This document shows positions 45,371-64,000 of a stretch of 64,000 nt of DNA, in pieces. The stretch is from assembly GCF_040183065.1 (NCBI RefSeq), contig NC_091132.1, positions 161,346,602 to 161,410,601 of the forward strand, read 5' to 3'. This DNA comes from Periplaneta americana. Lineage: Eukaryota; Arthropoda; Insecta; Blattodea; Blattidae. The position numbers and the translations under genes are program-made. Positions within the stretch are counted from its first letter, which is position 1, and the number at the start of each line of letters is the position of its first letter. Under the pieces are notes generated by a model. The model was not told the origin of the DNA. It ran no database searches and saw only the letters and a list, made by a program, of their open reading frames with translations.

Positions 45371-45644
45371 TAATCTCTTTTCCGCCTGATGCTACATTTT
45401 AACTCTCCTAATTCTTTGTCCTTATTGACATGTAACATGACTAATTCATACTCCTCCTTCACTTTGATATTTACATCACTTCACTAATTAATTTACTATC
45501 TTTACACTATACTCTTTCACTTTACATAATTTAAGCGACTCATACACTTATCTTGCATTGTTCTACACTGTGTCTTTCATATCCTTTGTTTTCTTTTTTC
45601 ACTTCCTCTATTTCCTACTTTACTCGTCCGACACTATTTAGTAG

Positions 45645-45763
45645 ACATCTGCATTTTGTTGAAAACGCCCGATCCAATCCAGTGGAACAAATCATATATA
45701 GAACTTAGAGACAAACACTATCGTGAAATCCTCGACTTTATCGTTAGACAACTTCCGTATCTT
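45645..45763 (+). other. Unusually conserved intronic block, unit 3
   Basis: Third copy of the conserved block. The frame KTPDPIQWNKSYIELRDKH is again open without an ATG. It ends about 200 bp before exon A. Confidence 0.4.
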
Positions 45764-45958
45764 ATTCCTAGTATCACATGCTCATCTGAGCTGATGTACA
45801 AACTCGTTTGTATTTTTGTGGTAACTTTTGTGTGCTGTGGCATTCGCACAGAAATAACACACTGCGTAGAAGTTGACTTATTATTGCCAAGCTAGTAAGT
45901 CTGTCTGAATATTTCATATTCTGCATATTAACTTATGTTACATAATTTCCTTTTCCAG

Positions 45959-55208
<9,250 letters not shown>

Positions 55209-55430
55209 AGTCGTGTGATGTGTGTGTTGAGTATTTAGCACTTCCGGATAATCTCCTGATGTTCTTTCGTGCAAAACCGTTCTGTTGTGGTTTGTTTGGA
55301 ATGGAGTTTTCGCTCTCGGAAAATCTTAATGTGTATTCACGTTTCTACACATGAGAAATTGTTCAGTTGTGATATGTGTGGAATGCATTTTTTATGACCG
55401 AAACATCTTTATATACATTTAGGCGTGTAC
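55209..55430 (+). pseudogene. Decayed fingers downstream of copy 3
   Basis: Same post-stop remains as in copy 2: CDVCVEYLALPDNLLMF, FCCGLFGMEFSLSENLNVYS and a CDMCGMHFL piece. Confidence 0.6.
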
Positions 55431-57137
55431 ATAATTATATTTCATTATGTATATTGAAATTTCCTATGCTTTAATCACTGTATAATTTTATTATGCTAGC
55501 TTTAAATTTTACATCAGCAAGAAACTCTTTGTTCTTAATTTTTATAATATATTGTCTACTTTTTTTATTTCTAACGCCAGTATTTTGTGTAAATTTTGGA
55601 ATTAAGGACGAAAAGCTTAAAAATTTAAAGAAGTATATAAAAAAAGCCAAATGAAGTACTGTATATTATTTTGAAAAGAAATTTTAACGCCTTAATATAA
55701 CATTGGAGACTATAAAATTAATTATTAAGTACCATTCCAAATTGTTTTAATATTATATTGATTACTTAAAATTATTATTAGTAATGACTTACACCCATTC
55801 AGATGATGAAAATGTCGCTTGAAGCGCACCGTTTTGATGCCCTTCTGCGAATCCCTCTTTACGCATCAGCAATAATGCACCAGTGTTCCTTTGTTTCATT
55901 TGCCCTGGTACCTTATTTTCATATTTTTCAAATCCTGAAGAACGTAGAATGGTTTACGCAGGTAATTAATAAATCCATGCTGTTGATTGCCGGATTCATT
56001 ACCTACTTTTGGAATTCTGCTCTTTGGTACTGCAATTTAACCGGAAATAGTTTTATTGCACTCCTGAAGAGACTTTCTGTTCACAATATAAACAGACATT
56101 TAAGACCTATCTACGAATTTCAAGAAGTACCATTCGAATAAATATAGAAATGAAGTGACTTTCATTTTTTAAATTTTCCCTAGTACTGGTAGGATTAAAA
56201 AAGTAAAATTTAGCTTTTCTTTTTTCATAACTTGTAATTACATTGTTTTATAACGTTTTAGTGATTCTATTATGTCTAAATTGCCAGCTTTAACGTAGTA
56301 GTAGTAGTAGTAGTAGGAGTAATAATAATAATAATAGACTACAGGAATACAGACAAATATGGAGGTCACATGTCATCAGTATGCCTCGTGCTAGAATTCA
56401 ACGCCAAATTTTAAATTACCATCCTGTGGGGAAAACGTCTTTGGGTAGACTGTTAAAGCATTGTTAAGAGAGCATAACGGGCCATTAGGCTCAATACATG
56501 CAAGGATGATGATAATAATAATGAAAATGATGATGATAATGATGACGAAGATGATGATAATATTTTGACATTTTTATGAGTTTCGAAAAATAAATGTGTA
56601 TATTTAGTAAATTGGACTTGATGAAGCGGACCTACTTATTGTCTTTATAACTATCGATAGTGTGGAACTAAAAACTGTAAACAGATTCTTTGAAGCAAAA
56701 TAGTTGCACACCGGCGTTATTATTGTTGTACTCAAACCAGGCTAGTCCGCACAATGGAAGTTGGCCAAAAAGAAAATTCTCCCATGAATATTGATCTAGG
56801 AATATCCACCCAAAGTGATTACACCCAACTATTTTCATTATTACGCTCACTCACTGGAAATTCACCCTCTGCGATGAAGTTTAGTTCATTTCATGATAAA
56901 TACATTTTTAGCAATTCGTTTCCGTGGTAAATTTTGTATTCAGAAATGTTTTAATCTATATGATTATTTGAAGTTCTTTCTTAACAATTCAAATATTCTT
57001 TCCATGGTTGTACTTTTATTACAAAATGCTTAAGTTTAGATGACTATTTAGAAGGTATACATTTTCAATAGATATCCATGGAGAAATTATTCCAAGTATA
57101 TTACTGATTAGTGTAGTTTATATGTACAATTTTCACT
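55431..57137 (+). other. 3' region, unit 3
   Basis: Aligned with the other units, with AATAAA at 56137-56142 and TAG/AAT-type repeats near 56297-56333. An open 112-codon frame at 55803-56141 matches 13484-13822 but is not judged coding. Confidence 0.5.
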
Positions 57138-57985
57138 CCAGAATTGCCAATCGAACCAAGGGATCTGGGCTTGCAGAAGGAAATCTCATGGCGCAAACTG
57201 GGCGACCACTGGAGCACCAAATGGTTCCTATGTAGAAGTGCAAAATATAAAGTAGATGAAGATGTCCATCCTCCACCATATGAAGAGGTAGGAAGCAGGG
57301 CGTCGATGTACAGCACTAAATCAAGCGGCTCCAGCTCAGGTTATTGATCGTGAACTGCAGCGGGTGCCATCAGACATGCTTCAGTTTTTCATCTGAGAAA
57401 ATCCCTAAAAATAAGTATTAACCAAAGGTCAAAGAACTTTTCTGCCCACCCAAAATCTAACCGAGATCTTCGAGTTATACCAGCAGAATTGCTGTGTTAG
57501 CATTTCTTCCTGTCGAATATGTACCAGCGTGTTTTCATACTGTTCTCCAGACATGCCCAGAATGATGACAGTTTTCGTCATATATTTCAAGGCCACCTGC
57601 ATTGGGATTACTGCAGGAGGGCGTCGGCCTGGTACAGAAGCTCGATATCCTCCTCACTTATGGAATCAGTTCGAAGCAACTAGGTCAAATGATCCACGCA
57701 CGATTGACACAGAAGCATGGCACAACCGCTTCCAGAACATTGCTTGTAAAAAACATCCCACTGTATACAAACTCATACATTATTTAAAGAATGAGCAATC
57801 CGATGTAGACAGAATGATACAGGAGTTGGATCTACGTCGAAGAGTAAAAGAGGACAAAAACGAAAATATAAACCTTATATATAAGGCTGCAAAATATTTC
57901 ACAAAGGTATTATGAATTGAAAGACGATGGACGTATCGATGAATATTTGCGTGCCTGTGGTTACAACATTCGAATCCGAATAAAT
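57138..57985 (+). pseudogene. FLYWCH/MULE transposase remnant, unit 3 (best C-terminus)
   Basis: The frame 57529-57915 is the longest C-terminal remnant of the three: YPPHLWNQFEATRSNDPRT, then EAWHNRFQNIACKKHPTVYK and HYLKNEQSDVDRMIQELD. This matches the region after the catalytic domain of FLYWCH/MULE transposases. The HPPPYEEV piece upstream fits the end of a FLYWCH zinc finger. Confidence 0.65.
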
Positions 57986-58389
57986 TCATCCAAGACTCGG
58001 TTTCTGCAATAAAATAGGCTTAAAGTTTTTCAGGAGATATATAAGCTATTCAGAACTTCGTTCCACCTAAATTATTGCAATATCAATTTTAAAAATATAT
58101 AAAATAATAACTACTGTATATGTAATTTCCTTTGTTCTAATTTCCTCTTGGGTCAATTTGTTTGGGTGAATTCTCCGGTGTGTCCATTCTCCATGGGTCA
58201 AATTTGATTTGGGTGAATATTCTTTTATGTGAACTAGCACCGATATAAATGTACTTGAACAATACGAAATATACAAACATATATGGGTAAAATGAGGTAG
58301 GCATACTTACCAAATTGATTATATTCACTTGTTCATTACTCAATTACTAATATACTGTTAGGAAAACTTAGGTTTATTCTGTACTAAAT

Positions 58390-58919
58390 AATTGATTAAA
58401 TGGCGATCTTACTCGTGTTAATTGTGTAAGCATGTGCGGCTAACAGCTGTTTCGGTGCTTCTTCACACCATCCTCAGAGCCTACTAGATCTCGGCGTCAT
58501 CTCGAACTTCGCTGCCTGTTTCGTGGTTTGCGTTCGATTGTTGAAACGTATTGAAATGTGGTGTGAAATAGTATGTGTGTTCTGAAATTGATGTGTGTGT
58601 TGAGAATTTGATGAGGTTGTGTTTTAGTGTGTCTGTATATTTCATATTGTTCTAGTGTGTTGAGTTTTTGATTTGTATGTGTAGGATTTCCATGTCTGTA
58701 TTTATGTTATTGTATGTGTGGTTAGAATTAACTATGTGTTCGGCATATGTAGATGTATTGTGTCCTCTGGTTATTGGTTTAAAGTGTTCTTTTGTATCGA
58801 GTTTGGAATGATCTGCCTGTCTGTCCAATGTAGAAACTGTCGCAATTATTGCATGTGAGTTTGTATACGCCGCACATCCTTACATAGTTAACACGAGTAA
58901 GATCGCCATTTAATCAGTT
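58390..58919 (-). mobile_element. Penelope-like GIY-YIG fragment bounded by inverted repeats, unit 3
   Basis: Inverted repeats at 58390-58430 and 58879-58919. Same structure as in units 1 and 2; the frame is broken here. Confidence 0.7.
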
Positions 58920-58997
58920 ATTTATATTGAAGTGTTAAAAGTAGTGTACGAAAGATTCAACATGGATTATACTGTAAGTTACTCCGTAAAACGTATA

Positions 58998-60343
58998 TAG
59001 TAGCGTGCAAACTAATCCGGACAACGTAATTACTTATGCAAAAACACTCAAACAGGATAAAAAAAAAGGATCTATGACATACCTCAGTAATCTATGTGGC
59101 CTCCCTTGTTCCTAATAACTGCTCTGAGACGATTTGGCATGGATTCCACTGATTTCCCACAAATATTCTTCATTTCTTCATCGCGAAACCATACACCAAT
59201 GAGGGCAGAAATCATCTTCTCCTTTGTAGAACAATCCATTTTTTGCATTCTTCTTTTGCAAATTGACCACAAGTTCTTAATGGGGTTGATGTCGGGTGAG
59301 TTGCCTGACCTGGGAAGTACCTGAATATTCTTCTTGTTGAAGAATTCTGTAGTTTTTCGAGACGTATGGCATGATGCCAGGTCTTGTTGGAACACACCTC
59401 TGCCATCCGGAAATGATTTTTGCAGCTGGGGTACGATTCTGGTTTCCATTAAGTGAATATATTTGTCAGAATTCATCATTCCCTTGGTAGGTATTAATGC
59501 TCCAGGCCCTTCATGTGTAAAACAACCCCAAAACATTACTTTAGGGGGGTATTTGGGTGCTTGTTGGAGATGAGCTGCTGCTACTTTTTCGGATCGTTTC
59601 CATACGTAAGAAACACGGTGGTCGTGGACCTCAAAATGAGACTCATCGGAAAAAAGTACATTCTTCCAGTCATTCACTGTCCAGTGTTGATGTAATTTTG
59701 CCCACATTAACCGTTTTTTGCACATAACAGGGGTTAGCAGTTGCTTCTTAATAGGCTTACGAGGCCTTCATCAAGCTTCCAAAAACCTACGCCGCACTGT
59801 TGTGACGTGAATATTCGCCCCAGTGGTAGCCATTAACTCGCGGGTTAAGACGACAGCAGTTAGTCTAGGATTTCATTTACTTTTCCTGGCAATTAAATGA
59901 TCATCTGCAGGTGAAGTCTTCCTTTTCCGGCCACAGTTTCCTTTTTTGTGGGGTGTGATGGATCCAGTCTCCCTGTATCGTTTTATGATCGAATTAACAG
60001 TAGCCAAACCGATGTGTCATTCTGCAGCAATTTGCCTCTGTCATAGAAGAATGCTCTGCTACTGTTATAATTTTAGACCGTTTTCGTGGAGCTGTATCCA
60101 TTTGTGAAGACGACAGAATGTACACAGGATTGCAGTATTAAATCTTCAACACAACTGAAATGCTTGTAAGTACAAAACGACATGCAAAATGTCACATATT
60201 ATAAAAAAATAATAATGACAGACCATCAACAACGGAATTACACGTACTACAGATGTCAATTAAAGCGGTATGAGCAGCTGTGAGGCCAAGAATAACAGAA
60301 AATGTAAAAATATGTCATGTTCGGATTAATTTGCACGCTACTG
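58998..60343 (-). mobile_element. Tc1-type DNA transposon
   Basis: The ends are TAGTAGCGTGCAAACTAATC on the left and, reverse-complemented, CAGTAGCGTGCAAATTAATC on the right, with TA at 58996-58997 and 60344-60345. Units 1 and 2 show the uninterrupted site (ACGTATATAGGC) at about 16685 and 38768. Length 1346 bp, normal for Tc1 elements. Confidence 0.9.
59084..60101 (-). pseudogene. Tc1-family transposase, broken
   Basis: It begins MDTAPRKRSKIITVAEH at 60101. Two HTH pieces follow in shifting frames (ATVNSIIKRYRETGSITP, TTVRRRFLEA). From 59725 to the stop the DDE domain is in one frame: LFSDESHFE holds the first Asp, QQDLASCHTS the second. Exactly 34 residues later, where DD34E enzymes have the catalytic Glu, the sequence reads PIKNLW, so Lys replaces Glu. 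Frame breaks in the N-terminal third plus this substitution make the enzyme inactive. Confidence 0.85.
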
Positions 60344-60369
60344 TATCTCGTAGAGTTTTTGTTGCTCAA

Positions 60370-60775
60370 CGTCTGATTAAATATGTTATGTATTTTCATT
60401 ACAATTTAAACAACAAAATAACTATATTCGTTATGGATAAATATCTGAGACCGGATGCTGATCCTCGTTTTGATTTGGCTAACAAAGTATGGACACATTG
60501 ACAAGTTAAATCTGATTAATTAGGTATCTCATTCTGTTTATGGGTGTATATGTGAAAATAGTAGCCTACATATTTATGAATTTGCCTTAGCCATTCTCAG
60601 TTCTCCACATATAGTCCTGGAGGAACGTAATGAAATATATACTAGACATTTACCTGCAAATAGAAGAGAACTATGTGGACAGGCTATAGCTCACTATGGG
60701 CCTATGCAGACACTGCTAACTCTATGTAATACAGGAAACTACTATATTTTAAAGCCGTAAATCGACCTCCAAATA
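60370..60775 (+). mobile_element. Ty3/gypsy-like gag remnant, unit 3
   Basis: Contains MDKYLRPDADPRFDLANK and EERNEIYTRHLPANRREL. Old and broken. The Tc1 element inserted just to its left. Confidence 0.55.
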
Positions 60776-61802
60776 ATTATATTCGTGACCTTTTTTTTTC
60801 CTGGACTCTCTTCTTCTCAAATGCGTCAGAGGGTTTTGGAAGGTAATACTCTCACACAGGCTTTAAGCTAGAAAATAAATAATTGTCGCAAAAATCCACA
60901 AATGGAAAATTATATTTGTGCAAAATAAGAAAATGTTGTAAAATATTCTAAATAATTGTACAAAAAAGATTAAATTAATAAGATTTATAGTAACAAAAAT
61001 ATATGTAATTGGTTTCGTGGAGTTTTATTACTTTAAGTCAAACTTACAACACTCTAGATGTGCATATGCAAGTAAATAATCTGACGTAGGTGTGTTTACA
61101 ATCGATTACTGCTGAATTTACATCACATCAAAATACGTTATTTTATGCGCATTCCAAACATTGAAATTCCTTACCACTAGGCTCTTCAAGATTTATTAAT
61201 AGCAGAGTGCTAGCTCCTTTTACTCAAAGACGGTTTCTAATTACATTTTTTACAAGATTTATGTGCAACTAAATCCTCGCCCACATTTTACGACATGCGA
61301 TGAAATTACTCTATATAAGTTAATTAGAAAAAATTTTTCACTTCACTTGTTAACTTGCATGAATTGTACCAAATTTTTTAAATCCATTCCTGAACAACTA
61401 TTGTTCAATATTTTCTTGAACATTGCCCGTGCCATTAGCAATTCATTTACATTCAAATTCTCCAGAACTGATTAGTTGAAACACATCTCTGATTTCATTT
61501 TCTCCAATTCCATCTTCGTTTCTGAAGTGCAGTGTGGTTGTCACATTTTTGCACATTTACATTCAAGTTTGAACTGTGAACTTTCCTATATGAACAGATA
61601 GAAACTGTCAAATTCGTACCGCAGTGCACTATTCTCTACTTCTACTGCTAATGGCAAACTTAAACTATTTCGCCATAATAATGGTAAAGAATTATTAAAA
61701 GTTATTAAAAGAAGTTTTTCTTTCACCTAAACATCCATTTCCCATGTTAACTACAAAGAGAGATAGATGCGATTCAAGAGTGCCAATAATGCGAAGTAAA
61801 AC
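60776..61802. other. Intergenic segment at end of unit 3
   Basis: Aligned with the ends of units 1 and 2. No gene is recognised. Confidence 0.5.
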
Positions 61803-62212
61803 TTCACGTTTTTGGCAGGAATTATATACAGCCGTGGACGAATTTGGTTGAAAGAGAGGGAAACTGGAGGAAAAGCTTTAAAATGCACAGTTGAAGGTGT
61901 GCTTGTAAGGGTGTTTGGGGCTGAGAAAAACTAAATATGTGGTCTCCAAGCCCGTTAACCACGTTTGTATATCTGGTTTCGTTCCTCCACTGAAAGTAAT
62001 TTTGAAGGTGAAAAGCCGGAAATAGACGTAACCTAATAGCTAGCACATAAATGACTTAAGGATTACAAGAACAAACGCCCAAAATGTGTTAGGTGGACAT
62101 TGAAAGGTACTTTATTCTTTCACTGTGTTAGTTGTGTCCAATAAACTCGCTCATATGACAAGTGCGATTTTCCAAGGCTGACCTAAGACTGCAAGAAGAA
62201 ACACCTGAATTA
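61803..62212 (+). promoter_or_regulatory. Leader region and non-coding exon 1, copy 4
   Basis: Matches the other leaders. The donor context is CTGAATTA|GTAAGT (GT at 62213), showing that the splice signal is kept in a fourth copy. Confidence 0.5.
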
Positions 62213-62560
62213 GTAAGTCTAAACTGTAAATTCCCCTGTGCGAATAAAGTGCGGTAACGTCGCTCATGTAACAGGGTAATGTACGAAGCTAAGCCAGTGC
62301 ATCTTTGTCGAAAATTGTTTCTAATAGCGGAATCTCTATGGGCAAAGGAATGGAGGTCCGTGGCCCATTTCTTTTAGGGCTCATCCCGATAATCGTCTTA
62401 AGCGGGGTTTTCCTAGCAGCGCACTTTTTATGTCGCGTATAACGTAAAACGCATTACTCAGTGCGCTGCGTACTGTGTTCTAGAAACTTCGAAAAACGCA
62501 GCAGATGTCGCAGACTCTCAACAGCTGTGATTGTATGAAGAGTATGAACTGAACTTCAAA

Positions 62561-62895
62561 ATGAGTTGTGCATTAAAACGGAAAAAATTGTGTTTGTTAT
62601 TGGTGTTACTTGACTTTGAGGATGTAGAAGAAGAAATCGATTACCTGGTTCATCATTATTGCATTAGGAAGTCTGTTAGTGAAGTATTTTTCTGTAGAGA
62701 AAAGGAGGGAGTTTTCAGAATACTGATCGAAAAACATCTACTAGACGATGAAGTGAAATTTAAAGCATATTTCAGATTCACCCGAGAACAATTCTATTTC
62801 CTTGTGAACCTCATGCAAGATGATTTGTCTACAAAACCATGCAATAGAGTGAAAAGGCCTATCTCACCAGCCGAAAAACTTGCTCTAACTCTGAG
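62561..62895 (+). CDS. PIF/Harbinger transposase, N-terminal exon
   Basis: From the ATG at 62561 the protein reads MSCALKRKKLCLLLVLLDF and includes FKAYFRFTREQFYFLVNLM and RPISPAEKLALTLR, the N-terminal hallmark of HARBI1-like transposases. CTGAG|GTATGT at 62895 could be a splice donor. If unspliced, the frame ends at 62932. The catalytic DDE part is not found between here and the convergent gene at 63277, so exon 2 is either lost or lies beyond that gene. Confidence 0.65.
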
Positions 62896-62932
62896 GTATG
62901 TATTAGGAATGGTGTACATACAGAATGATTAA

Positions 62933-63276
62933 TTATTTCACCTCTACAGTACACACAGAAAGTATTCACATGTAATAATGAATCACCCTGTATATTGTAT
63001 AGCTATAGCTTATATATTTTTAAAATGAATTTTGCATTTTTCGTACAACTACATAGTCCAAGTTTATTCATTAATCTTATACATACCACATTTAAGTTCA
63101 AAATTTCCAAAAATGTCCACTCATATCTTCAGAACATTCTACATTTGAGTTTGTAAACATTGTATTGTTGTCACAAGTAGATGACTCAAAAGTTGTGCTG
63201 GGTGAATACTGTGACTGCAAGCCTACTGTACTGCTGACGGTTCACCAGTGCTCCAGTTCGAGTTGTAGGATGCGTT
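62933..63276. other. Spacer between the convergent Harbinger genes
   Basis: AT-rich, with no transposase motif in any frame that I can recognise. Confidence 0.5.
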
Positions 63277-63929
63277 TCAGCTTGGCCTGGAGTTCTCCGA
63301 ATCAAATGTGGAAGCATTTCCCACACGTATAGGCCTGTAACTGCGGACTTCCATTTCAGTCACAAGACTAAAAATTTTCATTTTTGCTTCAGTTCTGACT
63401 TCAGGATCAAATTTTTTCACAGTCGCAGCCATGGTTCTGAAGAAGAGATCAGTTTCGTCTTCTGCTTCAGGCTTCATAATTTTTTCAAAGTGTTCTCTGG
63501 TCTGTAGTCGCTCTTGTTTTCTTTCATTAAGTAAGTTCACAATGTTGTTCTTTCTGACTTTTTTGGTTTTTGTCTCAGGCGTCTGGCAAGTTGAACGTTC
63601 TGGTAAATTTTCTTTCTTTCTTTTCTCTTGATTTTCAGATTCATGTCCTGTGCTCGTAGCATACGAATCGTAAGTTAGTGGATCATCCGTTGCTTCGGAA
63701 GCAAGACTACAAATCGTGTCTTCCAGGGTTTCATTACTGTTTCCGCTTTCAGTTTGCATATTAGAAAAACTTTCTCGTTCATCTTCCACTGTATCAAGGA
63801 ATCTTAGCCTATCCCAATATGATGCCCTTTTCTTCGTAGCAGCGGACCCTGTTCCTGTATTCTTTTCTTGTTTCCGCTGTCTCTTGTAATGGTCCCTAAT
63901 ACTTTTCCATCGCATTTTGCATTGTCCAT
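63277..63929 (-). CDS. MADF/BESS accessory protein of the Harbinger element, 3' exon
   Basis: The minus-strand frame starts after a good acceptor (TTTCTTTTAG, complement at 63930 onward) with DGQCKMRWKSIRDHYKRQRK, the second half of a MADF DNA-binding domain. An acidic/Ser-Thr linker, a basic block (TKKVRKNNIVNLLNERKQER) and a C-terminal BESS-like segment follow (DLFFRTMAATVKKFDPEV). The first MADF half must be on an exon to the right of the window. Such proteins accompany PIF/Harbinger transposases and help DNA binding. The frame is open to its stop. Confidence 0.7.
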
Positions 63930-64000
63930 CTAAAAGAAAAAAACAAGTTATATGTACGAGGATTTTCACATAAAATATACGGTACATAAATTAATGCTTT

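Larger units (their letters stand above)
61803..64000 (+). repeat. Start of tandem unit 4
   Basis: The conserved leader block begins again and is interrupted by a transposon at about 62401. No coding exon of a fourth zinc-finger gene lies within the window. Confidence 0.8.
62401..64000 (+). mobile_element. PIF/Harbinger DNA transposon, cut by right edge
   Basis: The alignment with the other units breaks just after GTCTTA, and new sequence starts near GGGGTTTTCCTAGC. A TTA target fits this superfamily, but the other end lies outside the window. Two convergent genes are typical of PIF/Harbinger: a transposase on the plus strand and a MADF/BESS protein on the minus strand. Confidence 0.7.

Noticed and set aside
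61822-62046. Minus-strand ORF over the leader block, also at 41980-42210
   Set aside because: Lies in the conserved 5' block of the zinc-finger genes on the opposite strand. No start context or domain is recognised; its similarity follows from DNA conservation.

Overview
The window is animal nuclear DNA, AT-rich and full of transposable elements. The SINE and LINE families and the MDVIKMEP-type zinc-finger leader point to a cockroach, most likely Periplaneta americana; that name is an inference from recall, not from a search. Nothing bacterial, no CRISPR array and no rRNA gene is present.

The backbone is a head-to-tail tandem array of one host gene, a multi-finger C2H2 zinc-finger protein. 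Three complete units (about 649-18376, 18377-41960 and 41961-61802) and the start of a fourth (61803 onward) share the same layout: a 5' leader ending in a GTAAGT donor, a long first intron, three short coding exons (31 codons, 46 codons, 80 nt), a long third intron, one exon carrying the whole finger array, then a 3' region. The 3' region holds the same older fossils in each unit: a FLYWCH/MULE transposase remnant, a GIY-YIG piece of a Penelope-like element, and a gag remnant. Copies 2 and 3 splice in frame to 377 and 461 residues, a difference of exactly three 28-residue fingers. Copy 1 has a frameshift late in its array and probably makes a shortened 467-residue protein.

Younger insertions sit on this backbone, and the sister units supply the empty sites. 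Unit 1 alone carries a LINE ORF1 piece at its left edge, a foldback SINE-like element (1520-1787), a 5'-truncated LINE (6673-7450) and a Tigger/pogo transposon (7704-11282) with two nested SINEs. Unit 2 alone carries a Harbinger-like element (21506-22889), a non-autonomous Helitron (29984-31127), a Mutator-like transposon with a 524-codon ORF (32662-36872) and a solo-LTR-like insertion (40415-41927). Unit 3 alone carries an apparently intact hAT transposon (47201-49396), a probable solo LTR (52536-53302) and a Tc1-type transposon (58998-60343). A LINE with a nested SINE is shared by units 2 and 3 at the same site but is absent from unit 1, so 2 and 3 are sister copies. Unit 4 is interrupted in its first intron by a PIF/Harbinger transposon that runs off the right edge.

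The zinc-finger proteins are presumably nuclear DNA-binding regulators; their targets cannot be read from sequence. The transposon proteins serve only their own elements. All comparisons between copies were made by eye.
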